NCBI GenBank assembly: GCA_004368235.1
Contig: JXTW01000002.1
Span: forward strand, 14,438 to 78,437
Source: Helicobacter anseris
GTDB lineage: Bacteria; Campylobacterota; Campylobacteria; Campylobacterales; Helicobacteraceae
DNA length: 64,000 nucleotides
Direction of reading: 5' to 3'
Part shown: positions 16,318 to 25,907 of the stretch, in pieces
How positions within the stretch are numbered: position 1 is the stretch's first letter
Layout: each line of letters starts with the position of its first letter
Program-made: the position numbers and the translations under genes
Notes under the pieces: generated by a model
Told to the model about the DNA's origin: nothing
Seen by the model: the letters and a program-made list of their open reading frames with translations, nothing else
The model's database searches: none

Positions 16318-18462
16318 CTAAAAAGCATAGCTAATTAAAAAGCTTATAGATCTTCCTGGTGCTGGCTGTCTTCCTACAGGACTTGTACCAATACCCCTAA
16401 AATAGTAATTGGCATTAAAAATATTATTTACAGAAATAGATCCATTAATTTTTTGTCTATTATTTTGCCATAGTGTACGACTAATTTGTGCATTGAGTAC
16501 AAAATAATCTGGTTGACTTCCACCCTTACCATCTTTGTCCGTATTTTCTGTATTGGCTATATCAGAATAACTTTTAGAATAATAAAACCCAGAAATTCCA
16601 AGTGTAAAAATTTTGGGAATATCATAAATAAGATCAAAGCTAAAACTATGAGGCGAGACATAAGGAAGTTTTTTCCCATAAATATCACCTTTATAACCAT
16701 TACTCCCTCTGCCGCCAGTTTGGTGTTGGGTTATTCTCGCATCGATAAATGTATAGGCTAGATGGATATCAAAACCCTTAAGCGGCGAAATATACATTTC
16801 TAATTCAGCACCTTGAGATAGAGCATCAGCTCCACTAGAATCTGCTGAAAAATTACCGATTCTATATTTATTAGCAAAGATGGCAAAATAGTTGGCATTG
16901 ATGCTAAAAATTGAGTTAATAAAATAGCGCATACCCCCTTCTATATTTTGAAAAGTACTTGTGTGATAGAAATTTGTCCCAGCAATATCTCCTGTAGTTT
17001 GTGGTGGTAAAAAGCTACGACTATAGTTGGCATACAAGACTATATTTTTTATGGGTTTATAAGCAAGGCTTAGGGCAGGGTTAAATTGATTTTGTATTTT
17101 TGCTTCACTAGATCCTGTATAGCTTGCATTGATAAACTCATAGCGTAAACCGGGAGTAATACTTAGAGAATCTAAGATTTTAAACTCATCACTCAAATAG
17201 GCTGCTAAATAGTTATTAGCAAAGTTATTGCTAGGCTTATAGGTAATGGCAGAATTGCTTAGCATCTTTTCAAAAGAATCTTGTTTCACTCTTTCAAAGG
17301 TATAGCGTAAACCAAAGATGATGTTTTGTTTGAGTTTAGTACCATTAATATTAAGATTTACCTTAGGCTCTAATGTTTGAACTTCAAAGCGTCTAATATT
17401 ACTAGTGATTTTTGTAGGTGCGGTAATAGTATCCATCGCTTTATTATAGTTGTCATCAAACTCAAAATTTCGCAAAACATCATGAAAATAATAATTAAGT
17501 GAGAAATTTCCATCTAAACTCTCATCCTTACCAAAATAATAGTTATAGGTTATTCCAGCACGTTTAGCATCTCCGCTAGCAAGATTATTGGGACGAACAT
17601 TTTGGAATCTATCCTTAAAATAGTTGAGAGTTGAGAGTGTGCCTGGATCATTGGCTAGATAGCTATAATATTGCGCAAATCCACTAAGTTTGTGATTAGG
17701 ATTGATTTCATAAACAGCACGTGCCATAAGATTTTGTACTTTTGTAGGACTATTTTCTCTAAAACTTTGACCATTAATAATATCAGCTTGTAGATCAATA
17801 CCAAAATGATCATTAATCATCCCGCCAGTTTTTAAATACGTGTTATATAAAATATTATTATTAAAATCCCCATTATTGCGATAGCTAAGTTTGTCTTTTC
17901 CCCAAATTGTAACCTTTTGAGCAATTAGATTCTCCCATTTTTTAGGGATAGGCTTGGAGATAATATTAAGCACGCCACTAAAAGTATTAGGTCCATATTG
18001 CACACTTGCTCCACCTTTGATATAATCGATATGATCTACCATCATAAAACTAATAGGAAAGAGGGCTAGCTCGATATTTGAGTAGGGTGCTCCATAAATA
18101 TTATTGCCATCAAGTAGTATCATTCCTGTATTGCTATGACCATTACCAGCACCACCAAAGCCCCTAAATTCTAGTTTGGGTAAAATACCACTTCCGCTAT
18201 AATCTCGCATCTGAATACCCGGGATTTGCTGCAAGGCAGAATCTATGCTTTTTTGTCCACTTTGTCGAATTTGACGATTAGAAATTATAGAGCGTGAGCC
18301 TGGATTATTTTTTAAATCCTCGCTTTTCCATGATGTGCCATCAAGTGAAACATCTTGAGTAGTAATAGATTCTAGGGTTTTTGTATCCTCTGATAAATCT
18401 TGTGCTGAAAGTAGGGGAGATAATGCAAAAGCCATATAGGTTAAGAAGCAATATTTTTTCAT
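16318..18462 (-). CDS. TonB-dependent outer-membrane receptor, FecA-like, probable iron uptake
   Basis: A protein of about 714 residues with a signal peptide (MKKYCFLTYMAFALSPLLSAQ), a plug domain (RQIRQSGQKSIDSALQQIPGIQMRDYSG, then LLDGNNIYGAPYS) and a 22-strand-type barrel ending ISFLISYAF with the terminal Phe needed for assembly. It resembles the FecA-type receptors of Helicobacter, so a ferric siderophore or citrate is likely, but the ligand is not readable. I chose the ATG at 18462 (AAAGGA 8 bases upstream) over the preceding TTG. A perfect Fur-box match lies about 20 bases upstream. Confidence 0.88.
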   Translation of the reverse strand: MKKYCFLTYMAFALSPLLSAQDLSEDTKTLESITTQDVSLDGTSWKSEDLKNNPGSRSIISNRQIRQSGQKSIDSALQQIPGIQMRDYSGSGILPKLEFRGFGGAGNGHSNTGMILLDGNNIYGAPYSNIELALFPISFMMVDHIDYIKGGASVQYGPNTFSGVLNIISKPIPKKWENLIAQKVTIWGKDKLSYRNNGDFNNNILYNTYLKTGGMINDHFGIDLQADIINGQSFRENSPTKVQNLMARAVYEINPNHKLSGFAQYYSYLANDPGTLSTLNYFKDRFQNVRPNNLASGDAKRAGITYNYYFGKDESLDGNFSLNYYFHDVLRNFEFDDNYNKAMDTITAPTKITSNIRRFEVQTLEPKVNLNINGTKLKQNIIFGLRYTFERVKQDSFEKMLSNSAITYKPSNNFANNYLAAYLSDEFKILDSLSITPGLRYEFINASYTGSSEAKIQNQFNPALSLAYKPIKNIVLYANYSRSFLPPQTTGDIAGTNFYHTSTFQNIEGGMRYFINSIFSINANYFAIFANKYRIGNFSADSSGADALSQGAELEMYISPLKGFDIHLAYTFIDARITQHQTGGRGSNGYKGDIYGKKLPYVSPHSFSFDLIYDIPKIFTLGISGFYYSKSYSDIANTENTDKDGKGGSQPDYFVLNAQISRTLWQNNRQKINGSISVNNIFNANYYFRGIGTSPVGRQPAPGRSISFLISYAF

Positions 18463-18481
18463 CAAATATCCTTTTAAATTT

Positions 18482-18502
18482 TAATAATCATTATTATTAT
18501 TT
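18482..18502 (-). promoter_or_regulatory. Fur box in front of the TonB receptor gene
   Basis: TAATAATCATTATTA at 18482-18496 matches the 7-1-7 palindrome TAATAATnATTATTA reported for H. pylori Fur at every fixed position, and is followed by another TTATT. It sits 20-34 bases upstream of the receptor's ATG, where bound Fur would block transcription when iron is ample. Confidence 0.75.
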
Positions 18503-18993
18503 ATGAATACTATTAAAACTAAGCTTAAAAAAATATTAAAATTTATATGTTTTTATTCATAAAATATTTTAATTTAGACACTTTAATGAATATTTGGATA
18601 AAAAAAAGTCATTTTGCTAAATAAATATAATGTTTAAAGCGTTGGAAGCTTGCTCTGGTACCGCACTATCTAAGAAAGTCTTAACCATCATAATCCTTTT
18701 ATATAAATTTATTATGTTGAGAATTTCATTTTTTGACTAAGCAACAAAGAGAAGTATATGAATATCCCAATTTCTATTGCCTATCACAAATACCATATTG
18801 ATTCTGTAACCTTGTTTTAGTGCTTTGGAGTGAATTTAAGATTTGCATATCTTGGAAATATTTGTCCAATTTTTCTGAAAATCCCATTTATTTAGATTTT
18901 ACAAAAATAAGCCCTTTTTGAAAGTCCACACAAAGATTTGATTTCTTGTTATATAGAATCTAGCAAGAATGTAATAAAAATATGTAGAGTTTC

Positions 18994-19035
18994 CTACCAT
19001 TTGTGAATGTGCCCTTTATATTTTGAATCTCTTGT
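18994..19035. repeat. 42-bp imperfect copy of an internal methylase segment
   Basis: Matches 19641-19682, inside the methylase gene, in 39 of 42 positions. The only difference is one block of three adjacent bases (GCC here, ATT in the gene). Same orientation. It lies 71 bases beyond the methylase stop codon. Confidence 0.95.
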
Positions 19036-19064
19036 TTTGTCTTTTATCGCATTGCTTAAGTTCC

Positions 19065-19100
19065 ATAAAACTAGAATCTACAATGTAATTCTAGTTTTAT
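19065..19100 (-). terminator. Hairpin beyond the methylase gene
   Basis: A perfect 13-bp stem (19065-19077 pairs with 19088-19100, arms ATAAAACTAGAAT / ATTCTAGTTTTAT) with a 10-base loop starts 5 bases after the methylase stop. It is AT-rich with no long T run afterwards, so terminator is the likeliest reading but not a strong one. Confidence 0.55.
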
Positions 19101-19105
19101 ATCAT

Positions 19106-20065
19106 TTAAATATGGTGATTACTAATCAAAAGCTCTCTGCCAAGCTCTGCTTTTGTCTGCTTAAAATTATTCATACCATATTGCAAGTTCCATTCTTTTA
19201 TATAAAAATCCTTATAGAGTTCTCGCACAAACTCGCTATCATCATAAGTAAGTAAAAATGCGTGTTTAGTTTTTTTCAGAATCTCAAAAAGTCTCTCGTG
19301 ATTAAAACCTGTATGTAAATCCCCTTTTTTGCCATAGAGTTTTGATTTTGTCGCAGAGAAATAAGGCGGGTCTAAAAAGATAAAGACATTTTTACCCTCT
19401 TTTTGCATCAAAGATTCATAATCCTCGCAGCTAAATTCTATATCTTGTATCACTTCGCTTATATCTTTTAGTCTTTCAATAGAGCTTTGTGTAAAGCGGG
19501 ATTCGTAAGCTTTTTGTGAATAGCCTCCACAATCTATCGTGCCAGAAAAACTAATGCGATTGAGGATAAAAAAATCTATCGCCCTTTGAAAATCACTTAG
19601 ATTCTCACTTCTACGATTAAGCAAAAGTGTATAAAGTTCTCTACCATTTGTGAATGTATTCTTTATATTTTGAATCTCTTGTATTAATTTTGTGCTTTGA
19701 GTTTTTAGAATCTGCCAAAAGCAATACAAGTCATAGTTTATATCATTAGCATAGAATCTTGTTTCTTGATTTGCTTGCAAGCTCTGACATTGTGTTTGCG
19801 TATCAGCAAAAAGTGATACAAGATTCTTTTGTGAATCTTTGCATTGTGTGCATAAAGAGCTTTCAGAATCAAAAGTCTTGGAGTTAAGCGTATAATTTAC
19901 AATCTTAAGATTCTGATATGTTTGCAAAAGATAGAGTCCCACACTTCCACCACCAAAAAATGGCTCTCTATACTCTATAAAATCTTTTGGGAAAAAATCT
20001 TTTAAAAATTTTATTGCTCTTGATTTGCCGCCGGGATAACGCAAAGGGGATTTTTTATACATCAT
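19106..20065 (-). CDS. D12-class adenine-specific DNA methyltransferase
   Basis: A 319-residue N6-adenine methylase. SPLRYPGGKSRA (residues 6-17) and EPFFGGGSVGLYL are the SAM-binding motif, and LDPPYF is the catalytic DPPY motif, giving the alpha (D12, Dam-like) order. The C-terminal LLTYDDSEFVRELY and RELLISNH are also typical. The insert between motifs (residues 55-95, TLNSKTFDSESSLCTQCKD...) is longer than in Dam. It overlaps the upstream gene by 11 bases, as expected for a restriction-modification pair. The recognition site cannot be told. Confidence 0.9.
   Translation of the reverse strand: MMYKKSPLRYPGGKSRAIKFLKDFFPKDFIEYREPFFGGGSVGLYLLQTYQNLKIVNYTLNSKTFDSESSLCTQCKDSQKNLVSLFADTQTQCQSLQANQETRFYANDINYDLYCFWQILKTQSTKLIQEIQNIKNTFTNGRELYTLLLNRRSENLSDFQRAIDFFILNRISFSGTIDCGGYSQKAYESRFTQSSIERLKDISEVIQDIEFSCEDYESLMQKEGKNVFIFLDPPYFSATKSKLYGKKGDLHTGFNHERLFEILKKTKHAFLLTYDDSEFVRELYKDFYIKEWNLQYGMNNFKQTKAELGRELLISNHHI
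19641..19682. repeat. Source segment of the 42-bp repeat, inside the methylase gene
   Basis: Intragenic segment whose near-identical copy lies at 18994-19035, 647 bases to the left. The copy inside the gene is in frame and covers part of the helical insert, so it is the probable original. Confidence 0.95.
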
Positions 20066-21140
20066 TATTTATCCATACTGCAAAATTATTTGCTTTAGCT
20101 TCTGCATTTAAATCTTGTAAAAGCTTGTTTTGCGTTTTGGTAAAAGCGTTATTTTGCAAAAAAGATTCTATATTATTATTTGGTAGTTTTATGCCACTTT
20201 GCAAAATACTAGAAGTAAGCCGCAACACAACTGTAAAATTTGTGTGTCCTTGCAAAGAATCTATATTGTTATACAACATAAGCTTTAAAAGCCCATCTTT
20301 TATATCATCGCTACTTGGCAAAAGTGCACTTTTACTATGCTTGCTTTCGCAAAGATAGAAAGTGTTATTATGAAGCAACACATCATCGATTGTGAAAAAA
20401 TACTGCCCTCCCAAGTAATTTTCTATTATAATCCTACTCTTTTGCCCTATGCCTATTTGCTCTTTTGGCTGAATAGTGAGACTTTCTCTATTTTGTGCCA
20501 TTTGTGCTTTTGTCCTTGAGAATTGCATAAAAGATTCTTTTGTTTGTGATATTTTAGTAGCAAAGGTATCGATATTTTTATGATTATGTAGTGTGCATTT
20601 GAGTTCTTTGGCGATATCATTGTATGAAGTTTTTACTAAATCTATAAGTTTTGAAAGATTATCTCTTTCTAATTGATTCAAATTCCAATGTAATGCGGAT
20701 TGATGATAGTTTGATAGCTTATGTAATTGTTGTTTGATATAGTTGTTGTTAAATTGCTGATTAGTAATTTTATCACTTTTATGTGGGTGTGATTCTGCCT
20801 TATCATAATAGGCTAAAATGACATAGACATTTAAAAGACTCATAAATGAAATCGTATCCCATTGCAAATAATCTATATCACCATTTATGCCTTCATCTTT
20901 GATAAGCGGGATAATGGTAGTGATTTTTGAAGCACTAGAGCTAAAAGTATCGTACACTCTTGCATAGGGATAAGAACGTGTGCGTTTAGGACTTACCCAT
21001 TTACTTAAGGCGAAAGTTCTATCATTAAAATTTGTTAGGCATTTGCTAGGAAGTGCGTTAATATCTGTAAAATCACAAGTTTTTAATTCCTCTTTTAAGT
21101 ATTTTTTGTAAGAAAAATTTTTAATTGTAGCGTGTAGCAT
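20055..21140 (-). CDS. Probable type II restriction endonuclease partner of the D12 methylase
   Basis: A 361-residue protein I do not recognise as a named enzyme. Near residues 255-275 the sequence YFFTIDDVLLHNNTFYLCESKHSK gives an acidic residue, a spacer and E-S-K, consistent with a PD-(D/E)xK nuclease core. The gene precedes the methylase with an 11-base overlap, the usual arrangement for a type II system, and ends the accessory patch. The N-terminal region (SKWVSPKRTRSYPYARVYDTF) is basic and may bind DNA. Function is inferred mainly from context and that motif; another DNA-associated role is possible. Confidence 0.6.
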   Translation of the reverse strand: MLHATIKNFSYKKYLKEELKTCDFTDINALPSKCLTNFNDRTFALSKWVSPKRTRSYPYARVYDTFSSSASKITTIIPLIKDEGINGDIDYLQWDTISFMSLLNVYVILAYYDKAESHPHKSDKITNQQFNNNYIKQQLHKLSNYHQSALHWNLNQLERDNLSKLIDLVKTSYNDIAKELKCTLHNHKNIDTFATKISQTKESFMQFSRTKAQMAQNRESLTIQPKEQIGIGQKSRIIIENYLGGQYFFTIDDVLLHNNTFYLCESKHSKSALLPSSDDIKDGLLKLMLYNNIDSLQGHTNFTVVLRLTSSILQSGIKLPNNNIESFLQNNAFTKTQNKLLQDLNAEAKANNFAVWINNDV

Positions 21141-21394
21141 AAATTATCCTAATTTGAATATTAAATATTTATCTTATTGCAGATTCTGACATTATTATAA
21201 ACTAGAAACAATAAGAATAATTCTATAAAAGGGATAACCTTTCTTTTATTATTCTACTATATTCCATATTCCACTATAATATAAATATACATAAGAGAGA
21301 TTTTATTCATTTCAACTTATGTGAGTTTGTGATAGCGATTCTCATCATAGAATTGTGTAATGCAAAAATTTCAATTATGATTCAATAAGAAAAT

Positions 21395-22411
21395 TTAAAA
21401 CTCATCTTCTAGACTTTTTGGGCTGCATTGTAGAGATAGGATATCATCAAATTGATGATTAAGATAGCATTCTCTAGCATAGCGACCTATCATGGCAGCA
21501 TTATCAGAGCAAAACTCAAGTGGGGCTAAAAGTAGATTTTTTTTATATTTTTTACAGAGTGTTTCTAGGGCTTGACGCAAAGTTGCATTAGCGCTAGCAC
21601 CACCTACAAGAGCAAAGTGCTCTGGAGAGTGATGGCGGCGGAAATATCTTTCTGTTTGCTGTAATAAATGGATGATAGCTGTGGATTGGAAGCTTTTGGC
21701 TATGCAAGCATGCATAGTTTTTTCTACTTTTTGTATTTCTAATCTGATGGCATTTTTAAGTCCAGAAAAGCTAAAGGCAATACCACTATGATTGCGTAGT
21801 GGTATGGGAAGAGGAATAGGAGAATCTAAAATATCTTTACTGCTTTGATAGTTTTTAGCTAGTTTTTCTATTTGGGGACCACCAGGATATGGTAAATCTA
21901 GCATTTTGGCTACTTTATCAAAACTTTCCCCAAAGCTATCATCCATACTTTGTGCTATAAGTTTCATAGAAGAAAAACTATTGGTTTGTATAATTTGTGT
22001 GTGTCCTCCAGAAACTAGCAAGGAGGATAAGGGTAAAATAGCATTTGCTTTATTGATAAAGATAGAATAAATATGCCCCTTTAGATGATTTACGCCTATA
22101 ATAGGAATTTTAAGTTCTAGGGCCAGAGTTTTTGCCATCATTAATCCTTCAATAAGCGTAACGCTTAGCCCAGGTCTTGTAGTAATGGCGATAGCTCTGA
22201 TATCTTTTTTGCTAAATTTTGTAAAAATGTCTTTCAAGATAGCAGGAAGGGCATTTGCATGCATTCTAGAAGCAATTTCTGGAACCACACCACCATAGAG
22301 ACTATGTGTAAGTTCTTGAGATATCTTTTTATGATATATAAGCTTGCAGTCTTGTATGCTAGTGAGAGCTATTGAGCTGTCATCACAACTGCTTTCAATA
22401 CTTAAAATCAT
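21395..22411 (-). CDS. tsaD: tRNA N6-threonylcarbamoyladenosine synthase subunit TsaD
   Basis: A 338-residue Kae1/YgjD protein that transfers threonylcarbamoyl to A37 of ANN-decoding tRNAs. It opens with ILSIESSCDDSSIAL, carries the metal-binding NHLKGHIYS (HxxxH), the LLVSGGHTQI phosphate segment and LVGGASANATLRQAL. Full length. The start ATG at 22411 lies 64 bases from the divergent agmatine deiminase gene. Confidence 0.94.
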   Translation of the reverse strand: MILSIESSCDDSSIALTSIQDCKLIYHKKISQELTHSLYGGVVPEIASRMHANALPAILKDIFTKFSKKDIRAIAITTRPGLSVTLIEGLMMAKTLALELKIPIIGVNHLKGHIYSIFINKANAILPLSSLLVSGGHTQIIQTNSFSSMKLIAQSMDDSFGESFDKVAKMLDLPYPGGPQIEKLAKNYQSSKDILDSPIPLPIPLRNHSGIAFSFSGLKNAIRLEIQKVEKTMHACIAKSFQSTAIIHLLQQTERYFRRHHSPEHFALVGGASANATLRQALETLCKKYKKNLLLAPLEFCSDNAAMIGRYARECYLNHQFDDILSLQCSPKSLEDEF

Positions 22412-22475
22412 TAAAATCCTTTTATTTTATTATATCGCAAACGCTAAAATATATAAACTCATTTAAGGAGGAAAG

Positions 22476-23552
22476 ATGAAAGCCAGATTTTTGGCAGAGT
22501 GGGAGAGACAAAGTGCGGTTTTGCTTGCTTTCCCGCATCCATTTAGTGATTGGCAATATTGCTTAGATTCTGCGCGTAAAACTTTTTTAGAAATTATAGA
22601 GCAAATCCTTAAGATACAAGATTGTATAGTGTGCATAGATCCAAGGGATGCTCAAGGCTGGAATCTAATTTGTGAGTATTTTAGCCTTAATGATAAGAAA
22701 GAAGCACTAAGGCAAGGAGAGATTTTTAGACAAGGCAGATTAAGTCTTATTAGTGTGATGAGTAATGATACATGGGCTAGAGATTTTGGACCACTTGGCA
22801 TTGAAAATGAAGGAAAAATAGAACTGCTTAATTTTGGCTTTAATGGCTGGGGGCTAAAGTTTGCTAGCAACTATGATAATCAAATATCAAATAAGTTAAG
22901 CACTTTTGGTATTTTGCCTAAAATGAGGGATATGGATATGATCTTAGAGGGTGGTAGCATAGATAGCGATGGAGAGGGTAGCATTCTTACTACAAGTCAA
23001 TGCCTGCTTGAAAAAAATCGCAATGCCCATCTAAGTAAAGAGCAAATAGAAACAAAGCTAAAAACATATTTTGGTCTAGATAGGGTTTTGTGGCTAGAAT
23101 CTGGTTATTTGGCAGGGGATGATACAGATAGCCATATTGATACTTTAGCAAGATTTTTAAAAAAAGATGTCATTGCCTATGTGGCTTGTGAGGATGAGAA
23201 AGATGAGCATTATGAAGAATTAAAAAAAATGGAGTTAGAGCTAAAAGCACTGCGTCAAAAAAATGGCAAGAGCTATAAACTCATACCCTTGCCCTTGCCT
23301 GATATTAGAGAGAGTAGATTTAGCTTAGATAAAAAGGATGATATTTATCGTCTGCCTGCTAGCTATGCGAATTTTTTAATTTTAAATGAAAATACACTGC
23401 TTTTACCAACCTATGGAATTGATGAGCTAGATTATAGGGCACATCAAGCTTTGAGTGATTTTTATAAAGTTATTGATATTGATTGTAGCACACTTATCCG
23501 TCAACATGGTAGTCTTCATTGTGTAACGATGCAAATCCCATATTATGACTAA
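22476..23552 (+). CDS. aguA: Agmatine deiminase (peptidylarginine deiminase-like family)
   Basis: A 358-residue guanidine-modifying enzyme. NDTWARDFGPLGI, LEGGSIDSDGEGSILTT, GDDTDSHIDTLARF and the C-terminal HGSLHCVTMQIP with the catalytic cysteine are all present. Its H. pylori counterpart (HP0049) hydrolyses agmatine to N-carbamoylputrescine, so that is the best guess. A clear AAGGAGGAAAG precedes the ATG. The last 8 bases overlap hypF. Confidence 0.85.
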   Translation: MKARFLAEWERQSAVLLAFPHPFSDWQYCLDSARKTFLEIIEQILKIQDCIVCIDPRDAQGWNLICEYFSLNDKKEALRQGEIFRQGRLSLISVMSNDTWARDFGPLGIENEGKIELLNFGFNGWGLKFASNYDNQISNKLSTFGILPKMRDMDMILEGGSIDSDGEGSILTTSQCLLEKNRNAHLSKEQIETKLKTYFGLDRVLWLESGYLAGDDTDSHIDTLARFLKKDVIAYVACEDEKDEHYEELKKMELELKALRQKNGKSYKLIPLPLPDIRESRFSLDKKDDIYRLPASYANFLILNENTLLLPTYGIDELDYRAHQALSDFYKVIDIDCSTLIRQHGSLHCVTMQIPYYD

Positions 23553-25905
23553 AATCTTATTTTACGGTAAGGTGCAGGGGGTAGGGTTTCGTCCCCAGGT
23601 TTGCAGAGTAGCTAGAGAGCTTAGCATTTTTGGATTTGTGCGTAATCTTGGGGATTGTGTAGAGGTGGTAGTACAAAATGATGAAAAACTTGATGAGTTT
23701 TTAAGTGCTTTTTATAGCACACTCCCTAAAGAGGCTAAGATTACACAAAGCATAATCACAACAACAAGAGATCAAACCAGCTATAATAGTTTTGAGATAT
23801 TAGATTCTAAAATTAGCTTTTCATCTAATTTAAAGATAGAGTTACCCCAAGATTTAAAGATTTGCGATAAATGCATAGAGGATATGCAAAAAAATGCAAG
23901 GTTTATGGGGTATGGTTTTGGTACTTGTATAGATTGTGGTGCTCGCTATAGTATTATAGAGGCACTGCCTTATGATAGATCAAATACAACAATGAAAAAT
24001 CATCATATGTGCCCTATGTGCAAGAATGATTATCAAGATCAAGATTCAAGACGATTCCATGCAGAGCCTATTAGCTGTAAAGAATGTGCTATTAAAATGG
24101 TATATAAAAATAGTCATGGAGTTGAGGTTATTAGTAATGAGGCTTTTGAATCCTGTATTAGGGATTTAAAAAATGATAAGATTGTTGCTTTTAAGGGAGT
24201 GGGTGGCTTTGGGCTAATCTGCAAGGCAAGTGTAAACAATATCACTCGTTTAAGAAAATTAAAAAAAAGAGAAAGAAAGCCATTTGCTTTAATGGTAAAA
24301 GATTTAATAAGAGCATTAGAGTATGTTGAGTTAAATACCTTAGAAAAACAAACTTTGCAATCAAAGCTTGCCCCAATCCTTTTGGCTAAAAAACGCACAA
24401 ATACAAAAAAAGAGATGGTTCAAATCCAACAAGCCTTAGCGCCAGATTTAGCAAGATTGGGGGTAATATTACCCTATAGTGCACTACATATCTTATTGCT
24501 AGAAGCATTAGATTTTGACATCGTATTTACTAGTGCGAATTTTAGTGGTGAGCCAATTATTACTCACGAAGCGCAAATGAGTAGCTATCTTGGTATTTTA
24601 TGTGATAGCTTATTGGGATATGATCGTGAAATTTTTAATGGCATTGATGATTCTTTGGTCCAAGTAATGGGAAATGAAGAAATAAGGTGGGTGCAGATTT
24701 TACGATTAGCTAGAGGCTATGCACCTTTGCATTTATGTTTTGATGGCTTGCAGAGCCCATCTTGTTTCTATACAGCTAAGGGAGCTCAAGAGAGGGTAAA
24801 TTTGGCTTATAGATATGATAGGGATGTTGTGATCACGCCATATATAGGAGATTTAACCCATCCAAAAGTATTAAATAAATATGAGGATGTGGATAAAAAA
24901 TTTTTAAACTTTTATCAACTACAAGCAAAAAAAAGAGAGGTAGTTACTGATTTGCATCCTCAATACTATTCAAGTCATTTGGCACAAAAAGAAGGCTTTA
25001 AGATACATAAAATCCAGCATCATAAGGCGCATTTTGCTTCTATTTTTGCAGATTCTATATTGCAGGATAAAAGTTTAGATAAAGAAAAACAAGTACTTGG
25101 AATCATATGGGATGGGAGTGGGCTTGGAGAGGATGGGAAAATTTGGGGCGGTGAGTTTTTTTATGGAAATCCATTAAATGATTTATGTGGTATTGAGCGC
25201 ATTGGGCATTTTAAAGAAATGCGTATTTATGGTGGGGAGAGTGCTGCTAAAGAAATATATAAGCTAGCTTTTAGCTTGAGCTTAGAAGAAGATCTAACTT
25301 TTGTACAAAAAAGACTTCTACAGAGATACCCTGAATTAGACTTTTTAAAGCAAGTGTATAAAATAGGCTTTGAAAGTAGCTCATGTGGGCGTTTATTTGA
25401 TATTGTAGCTTGCTTATGTGGTCTTTGTGATAGGCAGGATTATAAGGCTGAAGGTGCTATGATTATGGAGAGATATTTTGATGATACATTGACCTTTAGT
25501 CCTTATGGATTTTTGATTGATGAAAATGGTGTGATTAATTTAGCCTTAATGTGGAGGGAAATGCTTGATGATTTATTTGTAGATTCTAATTTAAAAAATC
25601 TTAGAAATGATTTGAATGCTTTTTATTTTGTTGGTGATGGGAATAAACAGAGGGTTATTTCTAGGTTTATCCACACTTTAAGCGCGATTATTGAGTATTT
25701 TATCTCACAAAAATATGATGCAAATAATGGATTATGCGTTATGTTTTCTGGAGGTGTTTTTAATAATGCTAATTTATGTAGTTATCTCATAGAGCATTTA
25801 TCGCTGCATTTTAATATGGATAAATTAAAATTATATTTTCATCATTTTGTACCCTGTGGAGATGAGGGCATCTCTCTTGGGCAGGTTATGGCACATAAGG
25901 TTTAG
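23545..25905 (+). CDS. hypF: Hydrogenase maturation carbamoyltransferase HypF
   Basis: A 786-residue HypF that makes the carbamoyl group used for the cyanide ligands of the [NiFe] hydrogenase centre. In order: acylphosphatase domain (YGKVQGVGFRPQVCRVA, residues 5-21), two zinc-finger pairs (CDKC...CIDCG and CPMC...CKEC, about 110-185), a YrdC domain (FKGVGGFGLICKA), and a Kae1-like domain with HHKAHFAS and SGGVFNN. Full length. It overlaps the deiminase gene by 8 bases; no other hyp gene is in the window, so the hydrogenase genes lie elsewhere. Confidence 0.95.
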   Translation: MTKILFYGKVQGVGFRPQVCRVARELSIFGFVRNLGDCVEVVVQNDEKLDEFLSAFYSTLPKEAKITQSIITTTRDQTSYNSFEILDSKISFSSNLKIELPQDLKICDKCIEDMQKNARFMGYGFGTCIDCGARYSIIEALPYDRSNTTMKNHHMCPMCKNDYQDQDSRRFHAEPISCKECAIKMVYKNSHGVEVISNEAFESCIRDLKNDKIVAFKGVGGFGLICKASVNNITRLRKLKKRERKPFALMVKDLIRALEYVELNTLEKQTLQSKLAPILLAKKRTNTKKEMVQIQQALAPDLARLGVILPYSALHILLLEALDFDIVFTSANFSGEPIITHEAQMSSYLGILCDSLLGYDREIFNGIDDSLVQVMGNEEIRWVQILRLARGYAPLHLCFDGLQSPSCFYTAKGAQERVNLAYRYDRDVVITPYIGDLTHPKVLNKYEDVDKKFLNFYQLQAKKREVVTDLHPQYYSSHLAQKEGFKIHKIQHHKAHFASIFADSILQDKSLDKEKQVLGIIWDGSGLGEDGKIWGGEFFYGNPLNDLCGIERIGHFKEMRIYGGESAAKEIYKLAFSLSLEEDLTFVQKRLLQRYPELDFLKQVYKIGFESSSCGRLFDIVACLCGLCDRQDYKAEGAMIMERYFDDTLTFSPYGFLIDENGVINLALMWREMLDDLFVDSNLKNLRNDLNAFYFVGDGNKQRVISRFIHTLSAIIEYFISQKYDANNGLCVMFSGGVFNNANLCSYLIEHLSLHFNMDKLKLYFHHFVPCGDEGISLGQVMAHKV

Positions 25906-25907
25906 AT

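Larger units (their letters stand above)
18503..19105. other. Long stretch without an intact gene between the TonB receptor and the methylase
   Basis: About 600 bases hold no credible complete gene on either strand. Contents seen: a 42-bp near-copy of part of the downstream methylase gene (18994-19035), a strong hairpin at 19065-19100, and a 24-codon frame with a good ribosome binding site (18691-18617, leftward) that matches nothing I know. Fragments such as VFVIGNRN on the leftward strand near 18770-18800 look like coding remnants, but stops interrupt all frames. It is most likely decayed DNA at the edge of the restriction-modification insertion. Confidence 0.6.

Noticed and set aside
18617-18691. 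24-codon leftward frame (MMVKTFLDSAVPEQ...) with an AAAGGA ribosome binding site
   Set aside because: No similarity that I can recognise, very short, and in a stretch of decayed DNA. Kept only as part of the description of the gap.
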